Positions 1 to 8,875 of a stretch of DNA of 64,000 nucleotides are shown piece after piece. Each line of letters begins with the position of its first letter. Position 1 is the first letter of the stretch. The DNA is from CAIQQQ01 sp040399685 (GTDB taxonomy: Bacteria > Pseudomonadota > Alphaproteobacteria > Acetobacterales > Acetobacteraceae). The notes under the pieces were generated by a model that was given only the letters and a program-made list of their open reading frames with translations, was not told where the DNA came from and ran no database searches. Position numbers and translations under genes: made by a program. The stretch covers positions 1 through 64,000 of the forward strand of contig JBBART010000018.1 of assembly GCA_040399685.1 (NCBI GenBank), given 5' to 3'.

Positions 1-50
1 TGGAAACTTTTGGACGCTGTTACCTGGAAACTTTTCGACGCTGTTTGACA
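1..50. repeat. Probable IS21-type terminal repeats at the window edge
   Basis: Two near-identical direct repeats, both built on TGGAAACTTT followed by T(G/C)GACGCTGTT, occupy bases 1-50. The junction with the next element reads TGTCAAACAGCG on the minus strand. Multiple short terminal repeats opening with TGT are typical of IS21-family ends. The rest of the element would lie left of the window, so the family call is an inference from the end structure only. The element appears to have inserted into, and cut off, the IS256-type transposase that follows. Confidence 0.4.
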
Positions 51-370
51 GATCAGCGCTGCGCTCGCCTGGGGCTGCGTTGCAAAGGCTTTCCGTTTCC
101 AGCGCCATCAGCCGCTCGGCGGCAAAGCCGATCAGCTCGCGCAGAAATGTGGTGTCCGAGCCCTTTTCTAGAAGCGCGCGAAGGGCGATCTTGTCGTCGG
201 TCATCGTGGTGGTCCTTGGGTTTGAGGTGTGTCTCGACAATCCAACCCTACCCAATGCCGCCGCGGTGACCACCGCTGTGGATAAGCTGACCGCCTGCGC
301 CAGACTCTTCGGCGGTCGCTCCGGCGGGCAGCTTATCCACTGCTCCTACACCACGCCCGGGGGCACGACC
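51..370 (-). mobile_element. IS256-family element, 5' fragment (truncated transposase plus terminal region)
   Basis: On the minus strand an ORF starts at 204 (MTDDKIALRALLEKGS...) and reads FLRELIGFAAERLMALETESLC...GERS before running into the repeats at 1-50. This is the characteristic N-terminus of IS256-family transposases (about 400 residues when complete); only about 50 residues remain. Bases 205-370 would be the upstream non-coding end of the element, finishing near GGGCACGACC at 361-370. The catalytic DDE domain is missing, so this copy cannot make a full-length transposase. The exact inverted-repeat boundary is estimated, not proven. Confidence 0.6.
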
Positions 371-1405
371 CATGGCGGGTTCCGCGTAAGCCAAAAAGGC
401 GGTGTCGTTAAGCGGATCGCCAAGGTCCAGATGTTCGATGAGTGACTGCCGATACAGCGCCCGACATACCGGATCCCAGGTTGTGCCGTCAGCAAAGGTC
501 ACGTGCGGTGCGCCGCGTGCCATGAAGCCGATTGCCCCGGCGTTGATCAAAGCGTCGGCATAGTCCTGGAGCAGCAGGGATGTGTCGCCTGGCGGGTTGA
601 CCCCAAATCGGCTCTCATGCCGGGATATCACTCTTTTGTTGGGCGTGAACCCACTGAAATGAAAGAATACGAGGTCTTCGACGCGGCCATTCCTGCCCTC
701 CACACACCAGCGATCGCTGATGCGACGGGGAACACGTTCATGTAAATTCCAATAGGCTACGTTGTAGCCCAGGTGGCGCAGAACGAAACTTTCGAGCAAT
801 AGAAGTGGTGCGTAGTCCATCCATTTTTGGTCAGTGAAAACGCCTGTCTGGATGTCTTCCAGGCAGTGTGAATGGAGCTTGGCATCCCACCATTCCAGCA
901 GGGCGTGTGCTTCTGGCGTATTGCGTAATGCCGCAAATCCGAGATTATATAGGCCGGCCCGCATAATGCTGAGGTCATCTGGCATCAATCCGTCGTCAGG
1001 CAGTGGCGACAGGATATGGGGCGTCAGGACCAGTTGATCGACACCAGCGTCGCCCTCCCAAAATTCGTCTATGCGCTGAAATACACGGATGTCAGTATCA
1101 AGGTGTATGGTACGTTGTGCGCCACTTTGAAATACATAACGAAAACAAGCGGGTTTGATGCTGGTCGCAAATTCAATCAAGTTATAGTTGCAACGACGAT
1201 GCGCCCACTGCTTGCCCGCAAGGGCATCTTTGGCATGGATGACGTTCAAAAAATCAGGAAATATCTCCACCGCGTGCATGTCATCGAGCAAAAACACAGT
1301 CAGTTTAAGTTCAGGATGATGCTCGTGCACGGAAGCACCCAGCATAATTGATTGGGTCAGATATTTAATTGAACATGTCACAAAAAATTTGCAAACCATC
1401 AACAT
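248..1405 (-). CDS. Glycosyltransferase with an IS-derived C-terminus
   Basis: The 385-residue product begins MLMVCKFFVTCSIKYLTQSIM and continues LGASVHEHHPELKLTVFLLDD. It has the donor-sugar motif LDTDIRVF (DxD) around residue 100 and a later LVFFHFSGFTPNKRV stretch. This is the layout of cytoplasmic nucleotide-sugar glycosyltransferases that resemble GT8 proteins and decorate surface polysaccharides; the acceptor is unknown. No signal peptide is expected. The last 40 or so residues (from about GRAPGRGVG) are translated from the end of the adjacent IS256-type element, so the native C-terminus has been replaced. The start sits at the edge of an AT-rich, promoter-like region with no obvious alternative. 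Whether the fusion protein is active cannot be told from sequence. Confidence 0.65.
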   Translation of the reverse strand: MLMVCKFFVTCSIKYLTQSIMLGASVHEHHPELKLTVFLLDDMHAVEIFPDFLNVIHAKDALAGKQWAHRRCNYNLIEFATSIKPACFRYVFQSGAQRTIHLDTDIRVFQRIDEFWEGDAGVDQLVLTPHILSPLPDDGLMPDDLSIMRAGLYNLGFAALRNTPEAHALLEWWDAKLHSHCLEDIQTGVFTDQKWMDYAPLLLLESFVLRHLGYNVAYWNLHERVPRRISDRWCVEGRNGRVEDLVFFHFSGFTPNKRVISRHESRFGVNPPGDTSLLLQDYADALINAGAIGFMARGAPHVTFADGTTWDPVCRALYRQSLIEHLDLGDPLNDTAFLAYAEPAMGRAPGRGVGAVDKLPAGATAEESGAGGQLIHSGGHRGGIG

Positions 1406-1836
1406 TTTTTATGATGGAGCGTCTTTTAAATATTTGTTCGTTATAAAAATTTCAATATTCGCAAAAAATTAATTTTTGGAACGGAAAAAATGTTTTTTGA
1501 CTGTGTTTTGGATCGTATGATCAGTTATTTTTTAGCTATGCAGACGAATTAATCCTAAAAAGGTTAAAATTGTTGCTTGTTAGCTTTTCTAAAAATATTG
1601 AACAAGACGGTGTAGCATGTCAGAGAAACGCCCCCGTCATCGGGTCAGTTGGCGGGTCTGCCGGTATGCCTCGTCGGGCGCGCCTCCAGCCGATTCCGAG
1701 AGGAACGTGGCGTCGATGGCAAAGGTGAGGCCACGGGGCTGGCGCGGCCCAGGGCGCACGCCTGGCGATCGACGCCAGCACATGGTATATCGCGTCCACC
1801 GCTTGCGTTCACGAGCGCCGATGCAATATCGCTAAA
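1406..1836. other. AT-rich spacer with IS remnant, no intact gene
   Basis: Bases 1406-1616 are strongly AT-rich (runs such as ATTAATTTTTGGAACGG and many TATAAA-like words), in sharp contrast to the GC-rich surroundings. They probably hold the promoter of the minus-strand glycosyltransferase. The remaining GC-rich part contains the IS3 orfB tail described separately. I see no RNA gene or convincing ORF. Confidence 0.6.
1645..1725 (-). pseudogene. IS3-family orfB 3'-end remnant
   Basis: Read on the minus strand, 1720 to 1645 encodes GGAPDEAYRQTRQLTR followed by a stop. IS3-group OrfB proteins end with the same signature, and the fuller IS3 copy in this window (48002-49027) has GRTPDEAYQQTRPP at the matching place. 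Nucleotides 1651-1679 match that copy at most positions. Upstream coding similarity fades within about 40 bases, so only the 3' tip survives. Confidence 0.4.
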
Positions 1837-2400
1837 ATGAACATTCCCGCGCCCATCCACGCCAGCGATCTCACAGAACTGGCCGTCAACATCCCCAGCC
1901 TGCTCGGCGACATCCGCTCAGACCATGCTGGTGAAACCGGGGCTGTGATGATCTATCGCGGCATTCTGGCCGGCGCGAGCGACCCCGATATACGCCGATT
2001 TGCCAGCGCGCACATGAAAACCGAGCAAGGCCATCTCGATCTGCTCGACACCCTGCTGCCGCCCGGCCAGCGCAGCGTGCTGCTGCCGGTCTGGCGGGTG
2101 GCGGGCTGGTTGACTGGGTTTCTGCCCACGCTGGCCGGCCGTCATGCGGTCTATGCCACGATCGATGCCGTTGAGACATTCGTTGACCATCATTATGAGG
2201 AGCAGATCCGCAAGCTGCCGCTTGAAGGGCCGGGCGGGGCCTTGCGGGCCGCATTGCGCGTATGCCAAGAGGATGAGGTGCATCATCGGGACGAGGCACG
2301 TGCGCTGCAGCAATCACAGCCGACCGGACTGCTGCGCCTTTGGGTCTGGGCTGTCGCCGCCGGAAGCCGCGCGGCCGTTAGCGCCGCCCGGAGGGTTTGA
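1837..2400 (+). CDS. coq7: Demethoxyubiquinone hydroxylase (Coq7)
   Basis: This is a 187-residue di-iron membrane-associated monooxygenase that hydroxylates 2-polyprenyl-3-methyl-6-methoxy-1,4-benzoquinol in the penultimate step of ubiquinone synthesis. All metal ligands are visible: E33 in DHAGETGAV, E63-x-x-H66 in KTEQGHLDLL, E113 in AVETFVDHH, and E147-x-x-H150 in EDEVHHRDEA. The length is normal for bacterial Coq7. The hydrophobic segment WRVAGWLTGFLPTLA (about residues 86-100) is the usual interfacial helix. The gene ends where the DCC-family gene begins, so the two are probably cotranscribed. Coq7 needs oxygen, implying aerobic ubiquinone synthesis. Confidence 0.93.
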   Translation: MNIPAPIHASDLTELAVNIPSLLGDIRSDHAGETGAVMIYRGILAGASDPDIRRFASAHMKTEQGHLDLLDTLLPPGQRSVLLPVWRVAGWLTGFLPTLAGRHAVYATIDAVETFVDHHYEEQIRKLPLEGPGGALRAALRVCQEDEVHHRDEARALQQSQPTGLLRLWVWAVAAGSRAAVSAARRV

Positions 2401-2405
2401 TTACG

Positions 2406-2747
2406 ATGGCGGATCTGCAGGTATATTATGATGGCGGCTGCCCGGTGTGTTCGCGCGAAATCGCGTTCTACCGGTCACGACCGGGGGCGGAGCGTTTTGC
2501 GTGGGTCGATATCACGCGTGAAGGTGCAGAGCTTGGGCCTGGATTGACGCCACAGATGGCGCTGTCACGGATGCATGTACGGACCGCCGCCGGCATTTTG
2601 TTGAGCGGCGCTGCCGCGTTCGCCGCAATGTGGCGGATGATGCCTGGCTTCAAATGGCTTGGTTGGCTGCTCGTCATGCCGCCCTTCGCAATCCTCGCAG
2701 AATGGGCCTATCGCGGGTTTCTGCTGGGACGGAAGCTCTGGCGATGA
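2406..2747 (+). CDS. DCC-family thiol-disulfide oxidoreductase (DUF393)
   Basis: The 113-residue protein opens with LQVYYDGGCPVCSREIAFYR, the defining DxxCxxC motif of the DCC (DUF393) family, followed by WVDI in the usual position. A hydrophobic stretch near the C-terminus (FKWLGWLLVMPPFAILAEWAY) suggests membrane contact. Family members are predicted thioredoxin-like oxidoreductases of unknown substrate. The ATG at 2406 is chosen because GGAGGG lies upstream; a TTG at 2397 overlapping the Coq7 stop is also in frame. It follows coq7 without a gap, so the two probably share a transcript. Confidence 0.82.
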   Translation: MADLQVYYDGGCPVCSREIAFYRSRPGAERFAWVDITREGAELGPGLTPQMALSRMHVRTAAGILLSGAAAFAAMWRMMPGFKWLGWLLVMPPFAILAEWAYRGFLLGRKLWR

Positions 2748-2824
2748 CATCCGTGATGATCGGCGTCAGCCGGGCGGCGGCGCTGTTTGACCGTCTGGCC
2801 GCGCAAATCTTGTTCTGAGGCGCT

Positions 2825-4333
2825 TCAGAACGCCAACGTCAGTTGCTGATTTGCTTTTGCCGCCTTTTCGGCCCGGATTGCCCGCTCCCGCACAGGGTGA
2901 TCATCATCCAGCCGGCGACTGCGGCTGCCGTGCCTTCGGAACACCTCCTCCGATGCCGCGCGGTATCCCGGCTCGGCGCGAACCTGGCTCAGACGGGCAC
3001 GGGCGTCGCGGATGGCCAGGACCGGATCGACGATCGGCACAGTTTGGCCGCTCTCGGCCAGCCAGGGTGTTTGCAACAGCGCCAGAGGCATGTCCGCCAG
3101 TTCGGGCATCCAGCGCCGGGTGAATCGGCCGGTTGGGTCCTGGTCCAGTCCCTGCTTGATGGGGTTATAGATCCGCGGCGTGTTGATCCCGGTCTGCCCG
3201 CTTTGCATCTGCACCTGTGGCCAGTGAATGCCCGGTTCATAATCAGTGAACAGACGCGCGAGATGCAGACCGCAGACCCGCCAGTCCAGGCCCAGATGAT
3301 GAACCGCGAGGCTTGTCACCATCGCCCGCATTCGGAAATTCAGCCATCCGGTGGCGATCAACGACCGCATGCAGGCATCGGCAAACGGATATCCGCTTCG
3401 CCCGGTGGCCCATGCGCGCAGCAGGGGCGAGTCATCGGCTGTTGCCATCCGCGTCCGCTCATGGACCGGATGCACTGAGCGATGCTCCATCTGCGGCTCG
3501 CTCTCCAGCTTCTGGATGAAGTGGCAATGCCAATGTAGTCGCGAGATCAGGCTGTCGATGGCGGTCAGCGGCACTGCAACCTGCCCGCTACGGGCCGCCA
3601 CGCAGCTTGCCAGCGCCTCGCGGATCGAGATCGCTCCAATGGAGAGCGGAACCGAGAGGCGTGAACACGCATCCGCCCCGGTCAGCGGGCTCGACATTGC
3701 CCGGCGGTACATCGCCCCACGCCCGGCAAAGAAGCTGCGCAGCAGCGCCAATGCGGATTCCCGTGTGCCTGGCTGCGGCTGAATACATCCATCCGCCGCC
3801 AGTCCGAGCTGCTCGGGCGTCGGAATTTCGCCTTGTGGCGCCCGCGTGGCTGCAGCCAGCCGCGCTGGCTCAGGCAGTGGCTTCGCACGCAGAATGGCCG
3901 CCGAGCGTGCTCCCCATTCATCGCGGTTGCGCAGTCCACGCGCCACGCCGAACTGGGGATATTCTATGAAGGCGATGCCCGCCTCCCGGCAGAACCGGCG
4001 GACCGCACGATCGCGTGCGAAGCTCCAGGCATTGCCGGTTTCCTCATGCGCCAGGATGCGGGTCAGGCCCACGGCGCGGTGGATGCGGCCCAAACACGCC
4101 ACCACCTCTCCGGTGCGGATAATCAGCGGCGCGCCGAGCAACTCCAGCCGGTCCGCCAATTCCACCAGAGCGCTGCGCACAGCCACATATTGTCTGCGCG
4201 ACGTGTCCGGCTGGGCCCAGTAGTCCGGCTCGGCCACATAGAGCGGGATGACCGGCCCAGCGTTGGCCGCTTCGGCGAGCGGCCGATGATCGGCGGTGCG
4301 TAGGTCGCGCTTGAACCAAACCAGTTGCACCAT
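2825..4333 (-). CDS. Cryptochrome/DNA photolyase family protein
   Basis: This 502-residue flavoprotein should repair UV-induced cyclobutane dimers using blue light. The N-terminal antenna-binding Rossmann domain starts MVQLVWFKRDLRTADHRPL and runs to about residue 130. The C-terminal FAD-binding helical domain contains WATGRSGYPFADACMRSL, ATGWLNFRMRAMVTSL and HWPQVQMQSGQTGINT (about residues 310-400), which hold the FAD-binding and electron-transfer region. TGINTPRIYNPIKQGLDQDP replaces the textbook INPxxQ stretch with a close variant, so class I CPD photolyase or a related cryptochrome subgroup is possible. It lies 69 bases downstream of the DUF4149 gene on the same strand, a likely operon. 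Confidence 0.88.
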   Translation of the reverse strand: MVQLVWFKRDLRTADHRPLAEAANAGPVIPLYVAEPDYWAQPDTSRRQYVAVRSALVELADRLELLGAPLIIRTGEVVACLGRIHRAVGLTRILAHEETGNAWSFARDRAVRRFCREAGIAFIEYPQFGVARGLRNRDEWGARSAAILRAKPLPEPARLAAATRAPQGEIPTPEQLGLAADGCIQPQPGTRESALALLRSFFAGRGAMYRRAMSSPLTGADACSRLSVPLSIGAISIREALASCVAARSGQVAVPLTAIDSLISRLHWHCHFIQKLESEPQMEHRSVHPVHERTRMATADDSPLLRAWATGRSGYPFADACMRSLIATGWLNFRMRAMVTSLAVHHLGLDWRVCGLHLARLFTDYEPGIHWPQVQMQSGQTGINTPRIYNPIKQGLDQDPTGRFTRRWMPELADMPLALLQTPWLAESGQTVPIVDPVLAIRDARARLSQVRAEPGYRAASEEVFRRHGSRSRRLDDDHPVRERAIRAEKAAKANQQLTLAF

Positions 4334-4402
4334 GGCCTTATCCGGCGGTGTGGCCGAGAGGCGTGCCGGCGCCCATCACGCCGCAGCCGCACCTGCGCAC
4401 GC

Positions 4403-4816
4403 TCATACCGCCACCCGTGCGAGCACGACGCCGGCGGCGACGATCTGTGCCACGTTGAGCACCACCGACAGCCTGTGCGCCATGTCAAAACGCCGCTTGA
4501 CCTTGTCGTCGCCGGATCGAGCGGCGTCACTCAGGGCGTTTATCCGCGGCATCAATCCCTGACGAAGCCAGACCGTCAGCACCGCCACACCTGCCATCAC
4601 CACGCCATCCCATCGTGTCACCAACGCGACTGCCGCGACGGCCGACGTTGCCAGAACGTACAGGTAATAGACGGGAAAGACCTCCCGAATGAAGGTTCCA
4701 GCCTGATTGGCAGGCAGCCTGGTGAACACCAGCGGTGCCATGACGACGGCAAAGAAAATCATGCCGCCGAACTGCAGGGCAAGGGCGAAGATGGCGAGGG
4801 TGTTGGTGTTGATCAT
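4403..4816 (-). CDS. DUF4149 integral membrane protein
   Basis: The 137-residue protein has four hydrophobic segments: LAIFALALQFGGMIFFAVVMAP, VYYLYVLATSAVAAVALV, GVVMAGVAVLTVWL and VVLNVAQIVAAGVVL. A conserved-looking NALSDAARSGDD...F loop sits between the third and fourth. This matches DUF4149 (TMEM205-like) proteins, small inner-membrane proteins of unknown role. It precedes the photolyase in the same direction. The start is taken at the first ATG, preceded by GGAGGAG about five bases upstream. Confidence 0.75.
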   Translation of the reverse strand: MINTNTLAIFALALQFGGMIFFAVVMAPLVFTRLPANQAGTFIREVFPVYYLYVLATSAVAAVALVTRWDGVVMAGVAVLTVWLRQGLMPRINALSDAARSGDDKVKRRFDMAHRLSVVLNVAQIVAAGVVLARVAV

Positions 4817-5094
4817 GGAGGAGAAATAGTCGCGAGCTGGCTTTCAGCAACCCTTCGTCAAGCAGCGATGCGTGATGATTGAACCGTCGCACGGATCGTA
4901 TTCACGCGTCAGGCACCATGGACTGCCCATCATCATGGAAACCGGAACATATGGGCGCGCCATGGCTGTGTTGCCCAGGATTATGGCTGCACAGAATGGA
5001 ATCGAATATGCAGCAAGCCGAGGCGCTGTTTGCGATTTCCAGAGACCTGCAATGCTGCTTTAGTTGCGCTGTGGCCTCATGGCGGGAGAGACGG

Positions 5095-6693
5095 ATGATC
5101 GATCGGCGCGGTTTTCTGGTGGGTTCTGTGGCAACGTCGCTTGTCTCATATGCGGGCTTTACGCAGGCCCTCGGCGCCGTCCCGCGCGATCTCGTGGTGA
5201 TGGCCAAGCAGATCGACGATATCCTCAGCCTCGACCCGCAGGAGAGCTTCGAATTCTCTGGTAACGAAATCACCGGCAACATCTACCAGAAGCTCATCAC
5301 CCCCAACCCGGTGAACCCCGCCGAATTGCTCGGAGATCTCGCGGAAAGCTGGCTGGTTGCGCCGGATGGACTGAGCATCACGTTCACGATGCGTGAGGGG
5401 AAAAAATTCAGCAGCGGCAATGCCGTCACCGCCGAGGACGCCGCGTTCTCATTCCAGCGCGCCGTTGTGTTGAACAAGCCGCCGGTGTTCATCGTCAATC
5501 AGTTCGGCTTCACGCAGGAGAACGTGGCCGAACGGATCAAAGCCATTGATGCGCGGACGTTGGTGATGCGCTTCAGCGAGCGCCCGGCGCCAAGCTTCCT
5601 GCTCTATTGCCTCGCCGCCAACATCGGCGCCATCGTCGACAAGAAAACAGCCATGGAACACGCCCAGGGCAACGACATGGGCAATGGCTGGCTGAAACAG
5701 AACAGCGCCGGTTCAGGCGCATGGGTTCTCAAAAGCTGGCGCGCCAGCGAGATCGTCTCGCTCGAAGCCAACGCGCACAACCCACCGCCCGGGGGCCTCA
5801 AGCGCCTGATCATCCGCCACGTCGCCGATCCTTCGGCACAGTTACTGCTGCTGCGCCAGGGCGACGCCGATATCGCCCGGGACCTGACCACCGAGCAGAT
5901 CACCGCTGTGGCGAAAGACCCGGCCTTCGCCGTGGTTCAGCATCTTTCAGGCCGCATCAACTATCTGGCGATGAACACCGCCCACCCGCTGCTGGCCAAG
6001 CCGCTGGTGCGCCAGGCCATCAAATGGGCGATCGACTATGAGGGTATCCAGAAAAACATCATGCCGGTCACCGCGAAGGTGCATCAGGCCTTTGTGCCCG
6101 AGAGCTTCCCCGGCGCCATCACCGACGCGCCCTATTTCAAGGACACCGTCAAGGCGCGCGCGCTGCTTGCCCAGGCAGGCTACCCCGACGGCATCGACCT
6201 GGTGATGGACCACGCCTCCGTGGCGCCCACGCCGGATATCGCGCAAATCGTTCAGGCCAATCTGCGCGACGCCGGCATCCGGGTATCGCTGCAAGCCGGC
6301 GAGACGCGGCAGGTGACCACGCGGGTGCGCGCCCGGCTGCACCAGTTGGCGATGGGCGGCTGGGGATCGGACTATTTCGACCCAAACTCCAACGCCGAGA
6401 ATTTCTGCATCAACATTGACAATTCAGATGCCTCGTCTCGCAAGACCACCGCCTGGCGAAATTCCTGGCAGGACAAGGACATTTCAGATCGCGCCCTTGC
6501 CGCACTGAAGGAAACCGATGCCGGCAAGCGGTTGGCGGCCTATCAATCGTTGCAGCGCGACGTGCTGGAGCGTGGACCCTACGCGATGATGGTGCAGCCG
6601 ATCCAGGTTGCCGTGGTTCGCCGCAACGTCGAGGGCCTGATTCTCGGCACCATGTCCGACCTGTCGCGTTACGAAGGTTTGAAGAAAAGCTGA
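5095..6693 (+). CDS. Peptide-type ABC transporter substrate-binding protein (family 5)
   Basis: The 532-residue periplasmic solute-binding protein is of the DppA/OppA class (SBP_bac_5). The start at 5095 follows GGGAGAGACGG and gives a Tat-like leader, MIDRRGFLVGSVATSLVSYA, cleaved near QALG. The mature part has the usual family landmarks: LTFTMREGKKFSSG-type text (here SITFTMREGKKFSSGNAV), AEDAAFSFQRAV, GSGAWVLKSW, RQAIKWAIDYEGI and LLAQAGYPDGIDL. A longer upstream ORF to 4879 exists but has no ribosome site and no sensible leader. No permease or ATPase gene is adjacent. The next gene is a broken flavin monooxygenase; SBP plus monooxygenase pairs are common in scavenging loci. Confidence 0.88.
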   Translation: MIDRRGFLVGSVATSLVSYAGFTQALGAVPRDLVVMAKQIDDILSLDPQESFEFSGNEITGNIYQKLITPNPVNPAELLGDLAESWLVAPDGLSITFTMREGKKFSSGNAVTAEDAAFSFQRAVVLNKPPVFIVNQFGFTQENVAERIKAIDARTLVMRFSERPAPSFLLYCLAANIGAIVDKKTAMEHAQGNDMGNGWLKQNSAGSGAWVLKSWRASEIVSLEANAHNPPPGGLKRLIIRHVADPSAQLLLLRQGDADIARDLTTEQITAVAKDPAFAVVQHLSGRINYLAMNTAHPLLAKPLVRQAIKWAIDYEGIQKNIMPVTAKVHQAFVPESFPGAITDAPYFKDTVKARALLAQAGYPDGIDLVMDHASVAPTPDIAQIVQANLRDAGIRVSLQAGETRQVTTRVRARLHQLAMGGWGSDYFDPNSNAENFCINIDNSDASSRKTTAWRNSWQDKDISDRALAALKETDAGKRLAAYQSLQRDVLERGPYAMMVQPIQVAVVRRNVEGLILGTMSDLSRYEGLKKS

Positions 6694-6748
6694 GCCGGCC
6701 TGCCCACGCTGTCGCTGTCTGAACGCTGGAACTGACGAGGCACGATAC

Positions 6749-8089
6749 ATGACACAGACGAAGCACATCAGCCTTGGCCTTTCCATGCGTTATCTCGGAT
6801 ACCACGCCGCGGCGTGGCGGCATCCTTCGGCGGACCCTGATGCTGCCTCGAAGTTCAGCCATTACCTCAATATCGCCCAGACGGCCGAGCGCGCAAAACT
6901 GGACATGGTGTTTCTGGCCGATGGCATCGGCCTGCGCACCAAGGATACGCCCGCGGGTGCGTTGTGCCGTTCGCATCAGACGCTGGAGCTGGAGCCGCTG
7001 ACGTTGCTGTCGGCTCTGTCCGCCGTCACCAGCCATATCGGCCTCGTTTCCACGGCATCGACAACCTATAACGAGCCATTTCACATCGCCCGCAAATGGG
7101 CGTCGCTCGATCATCTCAGCAATGGCCGCGCGGGTTGGAACATCGTGACGTCGTGGTCTGAAGCGGAAGCGCTGAATTTCAGCCGCGAATCCCATATGGA
7201 TTACGACCTGCGCTACGAGCGGGCCGGTGAGTTCGTTGAAGTGGTCAAGGGGCTTTGGGACAGCTGGGAAGAAGACGCTCCGCTTTTTGATAAGGAAAGC
7301 GGGATTTTTTTCGACCAGTCCAAGCTTCATGCGCTGAACCACCGGGGCGTACATTTCCAGGTCAAGGGGCCGCTGACGATCAAGCGCACACCACAGGGCC
7401 GACCGATTTTGGTCCAGGCGGGCGCTGCCGAGAAAGGTCTTGAGATTGCGGCCGCGAGTGCGGACGTCGTCTACTCCGCCAATCTCGATCTCGCTTCGGC
7501 GTAGGCCTATTATGCCAACCTGAAAGGGCGGATGGCAAAATACGATCGTCATCCTGACGATCTCAAGATCATGCCAGGGATCACGCTCTTCATCGGCCGC
7601 ACCCGTGACGAGGCGCGTGCGAAATATGACGCGCTGAATGCGCTCGTGGACCCCAAACTTGGGCTGTCCTACCTCTACAGCCAGCTTGGTGATCTGTCGG
7701 ACTACCCTGTGGACGGGCCGGTGCCGGAGTTGCCAGGTGGCGCCGTCAAATCGATGGCCAAGAACACGCTCGATATGGCGCGCCGTGAAAATCTGACGAT
7801 ACGCGAACTGTATACACGCACGGCCGCCGGTTTTGGCGGACGGGTTTTTATCGGAACGCCCAACGATATTGTCGACGACATGCAGCAATGGGTCGAGGGC
7901 GGTGCTGCGGACGGTTTCAATATTTGCCCGCCATTGCTGCCGCTGGGACTGGACGAGTTCGTGGATCTTGTGCTCCCCGAACTGCGCGCACGTGGTATGT
8001 TTCGCACTGAATATTCAGGCACGACCCTGCGTCAACATCTGAACGTGCCGTTGCCGCGCAATCGATACGCGGCCGCCAGCAAGATGTGA
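6749..8089 (+). pseudogene. LLM-class flavin-dependent monooxygenase (NtaA/SnaA/DszA type), one in-frame amber stop
   Basis: The reading frame 6749-8089 would encode a monooxygenase of about 446 residues that uses FMNH2 supplied by a reductase. Landmarks are FLADGIGLR, GLVSTASTTYNEPFHIARKWASLD, GRAGWNIVTSW and GRPILVQAGAAEKGLEIAA. A TAG at 7502-7504 interrupts it after NLDLASA; the very same frame continues AYYANLKGRMAKYDRHPDDLKIMPG and stays open to 8089. Relatives usually have Gln or a similar residue at this point, and CAG to TAG is a one-base change. Without suppression the product is a 251-residue N-terminal piece lacking the C-terminal part of the TIM barrel. A restart at 7532 would give only the C-terminal 185 residues. 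A sequencing error is the alternative explanation. Confidence 0.85.
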
Positions 8090-8155
8090 TCCAGCATGCC
8101 GCAAATCTTCAATGCTGGACTGGTGTTTCCTGTCGGATGACATAACCGGCGCGGG

Positions 8156-8875
8156 TCATGACATCCGTCGCTCAAGAACATCCCGAAGCTGCGGCGAAAG
8201 GCCGAGCGTGGGGCCGGGCTGGCGTGCCCGGGCGTCCTTGGCGCTGACCGCGAAGACGTGCGCCACGGCCGCCTGGGCGCAGTCGATGATTCGGGCGGTG
8301 GACCGCAATCTGGGGGCATATCCGGCCAGCACCGCACCGCCCAGGATGAGAGTGCCGGCGCCTTTGGCAACCGCCTGATCGGCGCATTCGTTGAGTGCAT
8401 CGACGAAGGCGTCAGGGTTCTGGCGGACATCATGCCCGGTGGCCTCCAGCGCCCAGACGCCCTTGCAGAGTGCGGCCTGTGGCAAGAGGGCGATCTGTTC
8501 CAGCAGCATGTCCCGCCAGATCGGCCCGGCGGTCAGCACCGCGAACGCGCCCGTCGCAGCCGCGAACGAGGCCTCGGCCAGGCCCACCACCGGAACGGGG
8601 GCGATCTCACGCAGCGCCTTCAGGCCGGGATCGCCGAAGCAGCCCAAAATCACGGCATCCACCGCGCCGTCGTGGCTGGCATAGGCGTCGAGTGCCGCGT
8701 GGCCCGCGATGGCGAAGCTGGCGCGGGTGGAAATGACCGGGCAGCCGAACGCGGCGGTGGCGCCGACAAACGCCGTGTCTGGCGGCGCATGGCGGGCCAG
8801 TTCGACCAGCAGCGCGTCGGTCATGGCGTGGCTGGTGTTGGGGTTGATCACCAGAACGCGGCGGGCGACGGTCAT
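8156..8875 (-). CDS. Asp/Glu/hydantoin racemase family protein
   Basis: This 239-residue cytoplasmic protein begins VLVINPNTSHAMTDALL, the classic opening of hydantoin and allantoin racemases. One catalytic Cys lies in TAAFGCPVIS; LGCFGDPGL carries a second cysteine. The other half of the two-cysteine active site would normally be near ILGGAVLAG, where Cys is replaced by Gly-Ala (relatives often read LGCAGM), so its catalytic competence is uncertain. It is the last gene of the minus-strand ABC-transporter operon and overlaps the allantoinase-like gene by 4 bases. The context suggests use on allantoin, hydantoin or a related cyclic ureide. Confidence 0.82.
   Translation of the reverse strand: MTVARRVLVINPNTSHAMTDALLVELARHAPPDTAFVGATAAFGCPVISTRASFAIAGHAALDAYASHDGAVDAVILGCFGDPGLKALREIAPVPVVGLAEASFAAATGAFAVLTAGPIWRDMLLEQIALLPQAALCKGVWALEATGHDVRQNPDAFVDALNECADQAVAKGAGTLILGGAVLAGYAPRLRSTARIIDCAQAAVAHVFAVSAKDARARQPGPTLGLSPQLRDVLERRMS

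Noticed and set aside
2748..2821. A possible 24-codon ORF (MTSVMIGVSRAAALFDR...) overlapping the DCC gene stop
   Set aside because: It has an ATGA overlap but is very short, has no family resemblance and runs into the photolyase end.
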